This document shows, in pieces, positions 7,371 to 15,190 of a DNA stretch of 64,000 nt. Source of the DNA: Lachnospiraceae bacterium (GTDB lineage: Bacteria; Bacillota; Clostridia; Lachnospirales; Lachnospiraceae); NCBI GenBank assembly GCA_910574805.1, contig CAJTCV010000013.1, forward strand, positions 81,928 to 145,927, read 5' to 3'. Both the position numbers and the translations under genes were made by a program. Every line of letters begins with the position of its first letter. The stretch's first letter is position 1. The notes beneath the pieces were generated by a model that had not been told where the DNA came from, did no database searches, and saw only the letters and a program-made list of their open reading frames with translations.

Positions 7371-9428
7371 TCAGTTTCTCTGCTTTCCATTCTCATTTTC
7401 CAGAACGCCGCGAATATACCCAAGCACCTCCTCCGGGTCCTTTTTACGTACCAGATCGTCCACTCTTGCCTCTATGGTAAAAACATTCAGGATGTCCTTC
7501 AGGATCTTCAGATGGCTCTCCTGATCCACCGCCGCCAGAATCAGGATCACGCTGGCTCTGTAAAAGTCCGAAAACTCCACCGGCTCCTGATACAGGTGAA
7601 GGGACAGACCCAGATGCCGGACTCCGTCCTCCGGCTTCGCATGGGCCAGAATCACGCCGGAAGAAATGAACATATACGGCCCATAATAGCGGATGGACGA
7701 AATAATGTTGTCCACATAGCGTCTTTCAATGATTCCCTTCTCCACCAGGCACCCTCCGGACTCATACAACGCTTGGGTCCAACGACAGCCTGCCCCGCCC
7801 TCATGGATCCCGATATGCTCTGCTGGGAGGATGTCCAGAAGCCCTCTGGAATGGTTTTTATGCATTTCCTCCATGCTTTTTCGGCTGTTCTCCGTATAAT
7901 AGTCCTCCAGTTCTCTGCGCACGTCTCTGTAATCCTTTTCCTCCAGGTACGGCTTAACGATATCAAATATATGTTCGATATCTATCATGGAAGGACGGTC
8001 CTTCACTCTTTTCAGGATGGCTTCCCGGTCCGAAGCGGTCAGAATGGGACGGACCTGGATCACCGGTATGACGCTCTTGAGCTTCACTGTAGACACGATC
8101 AGATCGCAGATATTCTGGGCATTTGTCACCCGTTCCGCCGATACCGTCCCCACGATCCGGGCGCCCGGAAGGAGCTTCTGGAGCTCTCTTTTCAGCATAT
8201 TTCCTGTGGAGATCCCATTGGCGCAGACGATCAGAATCCGGGGAGCTGCAGTCTCCGGGGGCGCGATGGACAGATGCGCTCCGAAATGCAGGGCGAGATA
8301 GGCGATCTCCGCATCCCGGATGGGCAGTCCGATCTGCTGTTCGATATACCGGCTGACGATCCTGGTGATCTCGAACAGGTCCGGATATTCCCGGATGATA
8401 TCCTCACTCATGGAGTTGATGATCTGTATCCCGTACTGATACCGGTAGAGGGACGAATTGATATGGATGAACAGCGCCCGCCCAAGCTCTTCCTTATCCT
8501 CGAAGATCACACACGCTGTCTTCTCAAATTCCGCGATCAGCGCCTTCGTCATCTCATACACGGTCTGATTGGAATTGTACTCGAAGATGTCATTGGAGGC
8601 CACTGCGACTCTGGCTCCCAGAAGATGCAGGCAGAGATAGATCTGCTCCTTCTCCTCCAGATTGGGAAAATATCTCCGGATCAGTTCAAATTCTTTCGTC
8701 TTCTCCAGCTCCGGCTTCTTCAGATTGGGAAAATAGACATTGCTTCCCTCCCCCTCCATAAGCGGAAGGAGCATGGCAAGAGACTCCAGAATGCCGTCCA
8801 CATACCGGCTATTCAGCTCTTCTTCCATCTCCTGCAGAAGCCGGGTATAGTATCCCACCTTCTCCCGGTCCACGAATCTCAGCCCTCCGCCGGCGAATAT
8901 GGACCGGATCTCCTGAAAATTCATGAGAAATACCGCACGGATCTTAATTGGATCGCCCACCACCCGGTAGCCTTTCCTGGACTCATATTCCAGCTTCAGG
9001 TCGTAATCCTGCAGCTGATTCACCACTACCCTCAGGTCATTAAAGATCGTGTTGCGGCTCACTGCACAGTAGTCCTGGAGCTGGTCGATATAGACCGGCT
9101 CGCTGGAATAGATCACCGCACAGATGATCATGTGCACGCGCTCCATGGGCGACAGGATATAGCTCTCATCCCCCTGGATCTCATCTGCACATTCTTCGAT
9201 CTGCCGGCGGACTTCCTCATGGATCAGGATCCCCCTGCCCCGGACCATCTCCAGCTCCGGGATATGATGAAAGTCCAGCCATTCATTGATTCTGCAGAGA
9301 TCATAGTAAATGCTGCGTTTCGTCACCTGCAGCGCATCCGCGATCTGCTGCTGGGTCAGCCAGGTGTCGCTCTCCAGAAGCATCCGCAATATTTCTCTGC
9401 ATCTTGCGTTCATGTATACCTGCTGCAT
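7371..9428 (-). CDS. PRD-domain transcriptional regulator with EIIB- and EIIA-like domains (BglG/MtlR type)
   Basis: This regulator of about 685 residues has two N-terminal HTH segments (residues about 10-55 and 95-155), two PTS regulation domains (histidines near 268, 322 and 381), an EIIB-like domain with C402 (VCANGISTG), and a C-terminal EIIA domain with H596 (LAHAKPEDG). Proteins of this layout activate nearby PTS operons and sense PTS flux through phosphorylation by HPr and EII components. The ATG at 9428 was chosen because GGAAAGGAAG lies 7 nt upstream; a GTG lies two codons earlier. The target is probably the operon that begins at 7228. Confidence 0.88.
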   Translation of the reverse strand: MQQVYMNARCREILRMLLESDTWLTQQQIADALQVTKRSIYYDLCRINEWLDFHHIPELEMVRGRGILIHEEVRRQIEECADEIQGDESYILSPMERVHMIICAVIYSSEPVYIDQLQDYCAVSRNTIFNDLRVVVNQLQDYDLKLEYESRKGYRVVGDPIKIRAVFLMNFQEIRSIFAGGGLRFVDREKVGYYTRLLQEMEEELNSRYVDGILESLAMLLPLMEGEGSNVYFPNLKKPELEKTKEFELIRRYFPNLEEKEQIYLCLHLLGARVAVASNDIFEYNSNQTVYEMTKALIAEFEKTACVIFEDKEELGRALFIHINSSLYRYQYGIQIINSMSEDIIREYPDLFEITRIVSRYIEQQIGLPIRDAEIAYLALHFGAHLSIAPPETAAPRILIVCANGISTGNMLKRELQKLLPGARIVGTVSAERVTNAQNICDLIVSTVKLKSVIPVIQVRPILTASDREAILKRVKDRPSMIDIEHIFDIVKPYLEEKDYRDVRRELEDYYTENSRKSMEEMHKNHSRGLLDILPAEHIGIHEGGAGCRWTQALYESGGCLVEKGIIERRYVDNIISSIRYYGPYMFISSGVILAHAKPEDGVRHLGLSLHLYQEPVEFSDFYRASVILILAAVDQESHLKILKDILNVFTIEARVDDLVRKKDPEEVLGYIRGVLENENGKQRN

Positions 9429-9544
9429 TTGCACACTTCCTTTCCCTACTGTAGCATTATTGTATCATTCCACAATTTTATAATGCCACCACCTTCAACT
9501 ACAAATCCTTTCACAATGACCGGGAAATGATTGCACTCCTGCGT

Positions 9545-9576
9545 ATAAAAAAGCGATACCATTCACATAGTATCGC
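9545..9576 (-). terminator. Rho-independent terminator of the chemoreceptor gene
   Basis: A perfect 7-bp stem GCGATAC/GTATCGC with a 10-nt loop is followed on the minus strand by TTTTTT. It ends the transcript of the chemoreceptor gene and insulates the PRD regulator downstream. Confidence 0.85.
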
Positions 9577-9636
9577 CTGAAATTTTTATATCATTCTCTT
9601 TTATTGATATTTTTGATTCTGCAATCTGCAGAAATA

Positions 9637-11334
9637 CTAAAAACTGCTCTTCAGTTTAAACCGTTCCACAAGGCTCTTCATAAGCTGGGACTGGCTGGAC
9701 AGTTCTTCGCTTGCAGCCGCGCTTTCCTCCGCGGTCGCTGAATTTGTCTGCACCACGCTGGAAATCTGGTCAATGCCCATCGTAATCTGAGAGATCGCTT
9801 CCGCCTGATTGCTGCTGGCTTCCGAAATCTGTCCGATAATGCCTGTCATTTCATTTACAGCATTTACGGCCTGAAGCAGTGACTGGGCCGTCTCGCCGGC
9901 AATCCGGGTTCCGTTTTCCACTGCCTTCATTGAATTTTCAATCAGGACGGATGTATTCCTGGAAGCCTCCGCGCTTTTGCCTGCCAGATTACGGACTTCA
10001 TCGGCCACGACCGCGAACCCTTTTCCGGCAGTGCCTGCACGGGCGGCTTCCACTGCGGCGTTAAGGGCAAGAATGTTGGTCTGGAAGGCAATATCTTCAA
10101 TGGTTTTGATAATTTTGCCGATTTCACCGGAGCAGCTGCTGATATTCCCCATCGCCTGCATCATCTGCTGCATCTTGTCATTGCTCACATTCATTTCCAT
10201 GCTGACGCTGCCTGCCATTGCGTTGGCCTGCTGTGCATTGTCTGCATTCTCGTTCACCTTGTCAGAGATCTCACTGATTGAAGCAGCCAGCTCCTGTACT
10301 GAGCTTGCCTGCTCAGTCGCTCCCTGAGAAAGCGCCTGGGCGCCGCTTGACACCTGTTCGGATCCGTTTGCAACCTGAGCGGAGCTCTGGCTGATCTGCA
10401 GCATGGTGTCATTGAGCTTCTCCGCAATGCCCCGAAAAGAGACAAGCAGCGGATGGAAACCGCCGGTATATTCTCCTTCGCAGATGGAATCCACCGTAAA
10501 ATCTCCGGCCGCCATTTTCGCAAGAAATTTATTCTCATCATTGATAATCACCTGAAGCTTGCGGATCAGCCTGCGTACCTGCTCGGCGAGCACACCCATT
10601 TCGTCCCTGGAGGTATAGGAGATCTCCACATCCAGGTCACCCTCCGCCATCCTGACTGCCGCATTCTCGATCTCAGAAATGGGAACCTTGATCAGACGTA
10701 TAATCACAAAGGAGAAGAAAACGCCCACAAGAATGATCGCAATGATAATTGCCGCCATAAGGCAGACTGCTGTCCTGTAGAGGGAAAAGCTCTCCTCTGT
10801 TGCATCGTCGCTGCCTTCTGTGTTGTAAGTAATAATCTCCTGAAAGGCGCCGTTCAGAGAATTGTAAAGCTCTACGCATTCGCCTTCCAGAATGGCACGC
10901 GCCTCCTCCGTGCGGCCCTGTCCTGCCAGCTCCATCATCTTTTCATCTGCTGCATCATACCGGGACCAGAGGCTCTCTGCCTCCTCATAGAAACCGCTCT
11001 CTTCTTCATCAATCATTTCCTTATAAGCGGCCAGAAGGGTATCCATGTTCTCTTTTTCCTTCTGGAGATACTGAAGGCTGGATGCTTCTACTTCTTCAGA
11101 AATTGCAGTAAGATATCCCAACTCATTCAGACGGATATTGGAAAGGGTATTGGTCAGCTCCCTTGCCGTATCAATGCTGGGAAGCCAGCTTGTGGAAATA
11201 TCACTTGTCATATCGTTCATCCGGCCCATAAGAGAAAAAGACATACCGCCGATAATCAGCATGCCTGCCAGCGCAACGCCTACGAGGATATAAAGCTTTA
11301 ATCTGATTTTTAAATTTTGTATGTAGTGAATCAT
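9637..11334 (-). CDS. Methyl-accepting chemotaxis protein
   Basis: The protein has about 565 residues. A transmembrane helix (residues about 11-32) precedes a four-helix-bundle sensor domain of about 165 residues (MCP_4HB type). A second helix (about 187-210) leads to a HAMP linker and a long cytoplasmic signalling coiled coil with the conserved tip [19 protein letters not shown]. It signals to CheA/CheW. The start at 11334 is preferred over an in-frame ATG 30 codons upstream because AAGGAG lies 9 nt before it and the new N-terminus begins with the expected anchor. No other chemotaxis gene is in the window. A terminator follows and a sigma-D-like promoter precedes. Confidence 0.9.
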   Translation of the reverse strand: MIHYIQNLKIRLKLYILVGVALAGMLIIGGMSFSLMGRMNDMTSDISTSWLPSIDTARELTNTLSNIRLNELGYLTAISEEVEASSLQYLQKEKENMDTLLAAYKEMIDEEESGFYEEAESLWSRYDAADEKMMELAGQGRTEEARAILEGECVELYNSLNGAFQEIITYNTEGSDDATEESFSLYRTAVCLMAAIIIAIILVGVFFSFVIIRLIKVPISEIENAAVRMAEGDLDVEISYTSRDEMGVLAEQVRRLIRKLQVIINDENKFLAKMAAGDFTVDSICEGEYTGGFHPLLVSFRGIAEKLNDTMLQISQSSAQVANGSEQVSSGAQALSQGATEQASSVQELAASISEISDKVNENADNAQQANAMAGSVSMEMNVSNDKMQQMMQAMGNISSCSGEIGKIIKTIEDIAFQTNILALNAAVEAARAGTAGKGFAVVADEVRNLAGKSAEASRNTSVLIENSMKAVENGTRIAGETAQSLLQAVNAVNEMTGIIGQISEASSNQAEAISQITMGIDQISSVVQTNSATAEESAAASEELSSQSQLMKSLVERFKLKSSF

Positions 11335-11404
11335 GTCTCCAGTCTCCTTATGATATTCTGCTGCCCGTACCTGCAGCCTCTTTCCGCATGACATTTTTAA
11401 GAAA

Positions 11405-11431
11405 ATATCGGCATATTTTTCCATTTCATAA
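11405..11431 (-). promoter_or_regulatory. Candidate sigma-D (SigD/FliA-type) promoter for the chemoreceptor
   Basis: On the minus strand GCCGATAT, an exact match to the B. subtilis sigma-D -10 element, lies 70 nt upstream of the chemoreceptor ATG. Fifteen nt further upstream is TTAT, a partial match to TAAA. Chemoreceptor genes are classic members of this regulon. Confidence 0.45.
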
Positions 11432-11494
11432 GAAAACCTGTGCCAGATTTATGATTTTGCCGGCCGGGTATCCGGCGGCAGCAGCATGTATTAT

Positions 11495-11528
11495 GAGGAC
11501 CTTGAAGGCGTGATCCCCCAAGGTCCTC
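11495..11528. other. 10-bp perfect hairpin at the left edge of the decayed element
   Basis: GAGGACCTTG pairs with CAAGGTCCTC around a 14-nt loop. On the plus strand it is followed by GTTTTGG; on the minus strand no T-tract follows. It could be a plus-strand terminator or a relic of the mobile element boundary; its direction is unresolved. Confidence 0.5.
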
Positions 11529-11547
11529 GTTTTGGTTTGATGTTGTA

Positions 11548-12363
11548 TCATTTTAGTTGACTGATATTGTCAATATTGGTTGACACTTTTTTTACAAGGA
11601 TATTCATGCCTAAGCGGCTGCAAACTGTAAACGCTATCCCCTCCGCTTCCACCTCTTTGGTGTTCCTGTCCTTTGCGGGCGCAAGGATATCCTTATTGAT
11701 CTCCTTATCATGCAGCATGGAATGGGCGGTTTCATGCACCATCGTCTTTAAAGTCTGGCTCTCGCTCATGCCCTCCTGCACCGCAATCCGTTTTTCTGTG
11801 GGGCTGAAGAAACCTTTGGAATCTCCGGGTATATCCTCAAAGCTGATCGGAACCGGGGCAACATAGGTGACTGCCTTAACAAAGTCCTCATACCCCTCCA
11901 CTGTGGACAGAAGCTCTTTTGCCTCCAGTTCCGGGATTGGCTCTCCTGATGTTTGCTTGACATCAAACACTGATACCGCACGGAAAGCGGGGATTTTAAT
12001 CTCCACTTCCTCCGTCTGCGGCATCCCATCCTGGTCAAGCATGATCTCCCCGGTCACAGGGTCTAACTTATCCCGTTCCTCTTTGATCTTGTAAGGGGCA
12101 GGGGCAAGGATACGGATTCCCTTCTCTCCCTTGTTTACATGGCGGTTGAAATTTTTCTGCCATGCCTGGTAGCCTGCGACCAGACTGGCGTCAGGGCGCT
12201 GTAAGGCTATCAGGAGCGTGTTGTTGACACTGTAATTATGGAATTTAGACATGGTGGAGAGGTAGTTTTTGTACTTCCCGCTCTCAAAAAGTTCTTTTAA
12301 CCCTTCCTCCAGTTTGTCCGTTATCTCCTTTACTTTCTGTTTTTCTGTTTTTGCGTCTGCCAT
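11548..12363 (-). CDS. ArdC-like antirestriction/zincin protein, C-terminally truncated
   Basis: The 271-residue protein begins with the ArdC N-terminal ssDNA-binding domain (residues about 12-130, including the motif YQAWQKNFNRHVNKGEKG). It continues into an ImmA/IrrE-like metallopeptidase core with H210-E211-x-x-H214 and E240. Family members go on after the SRLG-like segment with a conserved region of several dozen residues. Here the sequence changes at about residue 253 to NILVKKVSTN... and stops 18 residues later. That is consistent with truncation by an insertion or deletion at about 11605. Relatives protect incoming mobile DNA; whether this copy works is doubtful. It follows two terminators that separate it from the Rpn gene. 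Confidence 0.75.
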   Translation of the reverse strand: MADAKTEKQKVKEITDKLEEGLKELFESGKYKNYLSTMSKFHNYSVNNTLLIALQRPDASLVAGYQAWQKNFNRHVNKGEKGIRILAPAPYKIKEERDKLDPVTGEIMLDQDGMPQTEEVEIKIPAFRAVSVFDVKQTSGEPIPELEAKELLSTVEGYEDFVKAVTYVAPVPISFEDIPGDSKGFFSPTEKRIAVQEGMSESQTLKTMVHETAHSMLHDKEINKDILAPAKDRNTKEVEAEGIAFTVCSRLGMNILVKKVSTNIDNISQLK

Positions 12364-12386
12364 ATTTTCAATCCTTTCCTTGCATG

Positions 12387-12416
12387 AAAAAAAGACAATC
12401 TGATGTGACTGTCTTT
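12387..12416 (-). terminator. Hairpin with T-run just upstream of the ArdC-like gene
   Basis: AAAGACA/TGTCTTT with a 12-nt loop is followed on the minus strand by a run of seven Ts, 24 nt before the ArdC start. It is either a second terminator after the Rpn gene or an attenuator in the ArdC leader. Confidence 0.55.
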
Positions 12417-12428
12417 CTCCCTGAAAAC

Positions 12429-12473
12429 AAAAAAGCAGCGAACTGTTTTTTACAAAACTCAGTTCACTGCTTT
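12429..12473 (-). terminator. Rho-independent terminator of the Rpn-family gene
   Basis: A 14-bp stem with one mismatch (12432-12445 with 12460-12473) is followed on the minus strand by TTTTTTG. It lies 28 nt past the stop of the Rpn-family gene. Confidence 0.8.
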
Positions 12474-12500
12474 ACTGTATCTGTTATTAAGTTACTTTGA

Positions 12501-13457
12501 TTATGCCAGCACAGGCTCCCGTTTTTTGATGACAGCCTCTACTTCCTCTATGGTCTTTTCAACAATCCTTGCTATCTGCTCTGATGAATAGCCGTCTCTA
12601 TGCATATTCATAATCACGCCAGTTATGGCGTTATCTGTTGCGTTTTCTCTGATTCCCTGTGAAAGATTACACATAGCACTCATATCCTTTCTCAATTTTT
12701 CATCTACCGGAATACTGTACTCAGTTTTAATGATCCCTAACTTTTCATCAACGGTCAGTTCCGCCGAAAGCAGCGTACTCAGCAGGCGGTGAAGCTCATA
12801 TTTATCATCATGCTCCGGAAGTTCATTTGCTATACCGATCAGGACAATATTCAGCAGGTCAAGACCGCCTTTCCACGGATAAGAGCCTAACAGCTTATCA
12901 TCCGTCAGATGCACATAGTCCATGCTGTTCTCGTCCATGTTCATGCACACCCATATGGAGAAAACACGTTTAATATCGTTATAGTTTGTCTTGACAAAAT
13001 CCCTTTCCTTCTGCGAGGAAACAAGGCGGCTTACATAGAAGACTGCCCGGTTCAGGATATGGTAACTTGTCGGTTCATCCTTCTGTGCTTCTAAATTCAC
13101 AATAACCTGTGAGATACCGTCTTTCATCCGCACATAAAAGATAATGTCAAACCTTACAAGCCCCTCGTTAATCTCCGCATTTTCCGTATTCATCCCGACA
13201 ATGCGCTGCCCATTTTCTTCCTTTCCGGCATTGGTCAGACCTGGCTCTACTGGAACCACACCGATCAATGGCTCTCCCTCGATATAGGACACCACTTCTT
13301 TCGGGTTCATTCCCTTAAACTCATCAACGGTCTTTACCAGGATATGCGCCAGAATGATTTTATTTCCTAACAGGCGTTTTGCCTTATCATCATATTGTGC
13401 GTCCTGGTCTGTTGCGCTGACCGCATTTTTAATTTCAGTGTCTATTGACATATCCAC
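12501..13457 (-). CDS. Rpn family (PD-(D/E)XK nuclease family transposase-like) protein
   Basis: The protein has about 318 residues and resembles the Lachnospiraceae PD-(D/E)XK nuclease family transposase/Rpn proteins. The nuclease core shows an acidic residue in the strand RFDIIFYVR followed by the ExQ-type motif VNLEAQK. A C-terminal HTH-like segment (GYSSEQIARIVEKTIEEVEAV) is also typical. Rpn proteins are DNA endonucleases linked to RecA-independent recombination and phage restriction. The GTG at 13457 sits 8 nt after AAAGGAGG; an ATG 15 codons upstream lacks such a site. It has its own consensus promoter and terminator and is the only clearly intact gene of the decayed module. Confidence 0.75.
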   Translation of the reverse strand: MDMSIDTEIKNAVSATDQDAQYDDKAKRLLGNKIILAHILVKTVDEFKGMNPKEVVSYIEGEPLIGVVPVEPGLTNAGKEENGQRIVGMNTENAEINEGLVRFDIIFYVRMKDGISQVIVNLEAQKDEPTSYHILNRAVFYVSRLVSSQKERDFVKTNYNDIKRVFSIWVCMNMDENSMDYVHLTDDKLLGSYPWKGGLDLLNIVLIGIANELPEHDDKYELHRLLSTLLSAELTVDEKLGIIKTEYSIPVDEKLRKDMSAMCNLSQGIRENATDNAITGVIMNMHRDGYSSEQIARIVEKTIEEVEAVIKKREPVLA

Positions 13458-13529
13458 AGCCATAACCTCCTTTTGCTCACTTGCAGGAAATGTAAAAGCC
13501 ATTCCCCAAAGGTATATGACCTCTGAATC

Positions 13530-13558
13530 ATTATACCTTGAAATTCCCGCTAAATCAA
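13530..13558 (-). promoter_or_regulatory. Sigma-A promoter of the Rpn-family gene
   Basis: Minus-strand TTGATT, a 17-nt spacer and TATAAT, about 70 nt upstream of the preferred GTG start. Near-consensus, so the nuclease gene is likely expressed on its own. Confidence 0.75.
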
Positions 13559-13616
13559 TCGGAACTTTTTAGATGGCATGTCAGAAACAGTTGGAATCTC
13601 AAATATTATAAAATCG

Positions 13617-13902
13617 TTATAGCGTTTCCTCCTTCCCCTTCGCTTTTTCAATACTCAATTTGTCTGTTCCAGACACCTTCGCCTTGAACGCTTCCAGTTT
13701 CTCTCTCAGCGATGTCCGCTGCACAGGCTTGTCAGCCATTGCCGCCGCCAGTTTCGCCCCCTGTGGTTTTCCATTGTCCACTGTGTAATTATGCCCTGCG
13801 TTATCTACCGGGTATGGAATCGGCACATCCTTAGCGCTTTCTCCGGTTTCCGGCTTTATGGAAGCCTCTTCCTCCTTCCCTGACTTCTGGACATCATCGA
13901 GC
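13617..13902 (-). pseudogene. 3' fragment of a mobile-element accessory gene
   Basis: An open frame without a proper start encodes about 95 residues (ending ...LREKLEAFKAKVSG...KEETL). It resembles the C-terminal tail of the YodL/LPD-type proteins common on Lachnospiraceae conjugative elements; that family assignment is from memory and weak. The frame runs into a stop inside the neighbouring IS end. A GTG-started piece of 69 residues is the longest ORF that could be translated. The upstream part was probably lost when the IS1182-like element inserted. Confidence 0.5.
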
Positions 13903-13980
13903 TGTTGACAAACCCCCTAATTTCGTAAATGTCACAAGATATCATGATAAAAATCCAGCAAAAATAGCAGAAATATTCCA

Positions 13981-14015
13981 AAGAAAAAGGTCATGGTTCC
14001 CTATGCCATGGCCTT
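13981..14015 (-). terminator. Terminator within the IS remnant
   Basis: A 10-bp stem with one G-T pair (13987-13996 with 14006-14015) is followed on the minus strand by TTTTTCTTT. It overlaps the end of the transposase remnant. Confidence 0.7.
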
Positions 14016-14165
14016 TATCATCCTTTTAAGATTTAATGCCGTTGACGATAAGAGGCACTGCTGTTCAGCCGCCTCTAATCCTCTTCTGTATAAGAATTTC
14101 AAATTATGTCTTGACTTTTGCGCTGCAAAGCTTCCTTCGCTCCATATCTGCCGCAGAAGCAAAAC
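14001..14165 (-). pseudogene. C-terminal remnant of an IS1182-family-like transposase
   Basis: Read in the frame with its TAG at 14001-14003, about 50 residues match the C-terminal pattern of IS1182-type DDE transposases: WSEGSFAAQKSRHNL, then RRGLEAAEQQCLLSSTALNL and KRMIKAMA. The IS end appears to continue to about 13903, where TGTTGACAAACCCCC could be the terminal inverted repeat. The 5' part of the transposase is missing; the sequence joins the repA gene at about 14165 in a different frame. The reading is from recalled family patterns. Confidence 0.6.
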
Positions 14166-14502
14166 CCGGTTTACCAAGCCCCCGGCGTATCTTTTCAATA
14201 AGCCCTATCCCTTTGCTTGCATCCAGTTCCGCAAGGACTTTTACAGCCTTCTCTTTGCTGCATCCTAAATCTTCCCTGATATTCTCTATTGTGTATATGA
14301 TATATGCCCTGTTTTCATCGTCCAGCCACCCATTTTTCATGGACATTGACATCCTGTCAAGCATCAGCCCATACAGGAGCTTAGCATCGCTGCTAAGCCC
14401 CTTGAAACGCTCGTCTTTAATCAGCAGGCGGGGAACACGGTAAAAAGAAAACTGCTCTGCTTCAATGCCATAGTAATAATCAAACTTCAATGGCTCGCCC
14501 AT
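14104..14502 (-). CDS. RepA N-terminal domain protein, truncated by an IS remnant
   Basis: This 132-residue ORF begins with the replication initiator RepA_N domain (FYRVPRLLIKDERFKGLSSD, then AKLLYGLMLDRMSMS). RepA proteins bind plasmid origin repeats to start replication, and relatives are roughly 280-330 residues long. Here recognisable RepA sequence stops after GLIEKIRRGLGKP (about residue 112). The last 20 residues are the IS1182-like transposase remnant read in another frame. It is therefore almost certainly non-functional as an initiator. A strong AAAGGAGG ribosome site precedes the ATG, 13 nt after the ParB stop. Confidence 0.75.
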   Translation of the reverse strand: MGEPLKFDYYYGIEAEQFSFYRVPRLLIKDERFKGLSSDAKLLYGLMLDRMSMSMKNGWLDDENRAYIIYTIENIREDLGCSKEKAVKVLAELDASKGIGLIEKIRRGLGKPGFASAADMERRKLCSAKVKT

Positions 14503-14515
14503 TTTGCCGCCTCCT

Positions 14516-15190
14516 TTACTGCTTACTCTGCCATTCCTCCAAAAGCTGGATAATGATACCCTCTATGTCATCATTGGAGTATTCCTCCGGAAAATACCTG
14601 TTGATCTTATCGCCCTTAATCGTTACTTTTCTTTCTTTCGGCTTTTCCTCCGCCAGTATCAGCCTTACCATCACAGGCGTAAGCTCTCCGCTTTTCCCAT
14701 ACTCCTTCAGCTTTGCCGATTGGGAAGCGTTCATTGCCGCCCCTGTTTCCCCTAAGATAACAGACACCCATTGTTGGGCTTCTTCTGTCAGGAAAGAAAT
14801 ATCCACGCCCTGCGCTATCCCTATCTTTTTCTTATCCACCATGATGATCGTGGCTTCATCGTCCGTATAATCCCTGACAATGACGGGCATTGTATCAAGC
14901 CCTGCCCTTTCAGAACCCCGTTTCCTCCGGTGTCCGGCTATCATCTCATAGCCGCCCCCTGCCCGTGGCCTTACAATTCCAGGTACAAGAACACCATATT
15001 TACCGATGCTCTCCGTGGTTTCCTCCATCTTTTCATCATCAAGGACACGGAAAGGGTGTCCTCTGAATGTATGTAAATCGGCCAGCTTCGCATGGATGAT
15101 CTGCTCCCCCGCCGTATTTTCTGCGCCGCCAAATAAATCATCAAAAGTGTTCAGTTTGACTTTTGACGCACTCCCTGCCTTACTGCCCAC
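14516..15190 (-). CDS. ParB-family partition protein with an apparent internal deletion of the HTH core
   Basis: The protein has about 224 residues. The N-terminal ParB/Spo0J nuclease-like domain is present (GHPFRVLDDEKM, GVLVPGIVRPR, GYEMIAGHRRKRGSERAG). After DYTDDEATIIMVD the sequence jumps directly to KKKIGIAQGVDISFLTEEAQ, which in relatives lies about 75 residues further on. The missing piece would hold the KorB-like helix-turn-helix that reads parS. The frame is kept, and both sides of the join carry Met-Val-Asp in relatives, suggesting recombination between short ATGGTGGAT repeats. GTG at 15190 was chosen because AGGAGG lies 9 nt upstream; a TTG two codons earlier is also possible. It overlaps the ParA-like gene. 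Confidence 0.75.
   Translation of the reverse strand: MGSKAGSASKVKLNTFDDLFGGAENTAGEQIIHAKLADLHTFRGHPFRVLDDEKMEETTESIGKYGVLVPGIVRPRAGGGYEMIAGHRRKRGSERAGLDTMPVIVRDYTDDEATIIMVDKKKIGIAQGVDISFLTEEAQQWVSVILGETGAAMNASQSAKLKEYGKSGELTPVMVRLILAEEKPKERKVTIKGDKINRYFPEEYSNDDIEGIIIQLLEEWQSKQ

Noticed and set aside
7320..9530. Long plus-strand open frame (about 736 codons) opposite the PRD regulator
   Set aside because: It is antisense to a clear multidomain regulator; the translation is rich in His, Leu and Arg with no family pattern.
11425..11460. Possible sigma-54 promoter (TGGCAC) before the chemoreceptor
   Set aside because: TGGCAC is present on the minus strand, but the required GC of the -12 element at the right spacing is missing; the sigma-D-like element is a better match.
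11432..11557. Plus-strand reading frame ending GVIPQGPRFGLMLYHFS across the left element edge
   Set aside because: About 40 open codons look protein-like but have no start, no ribosome site and no recognised homologue.
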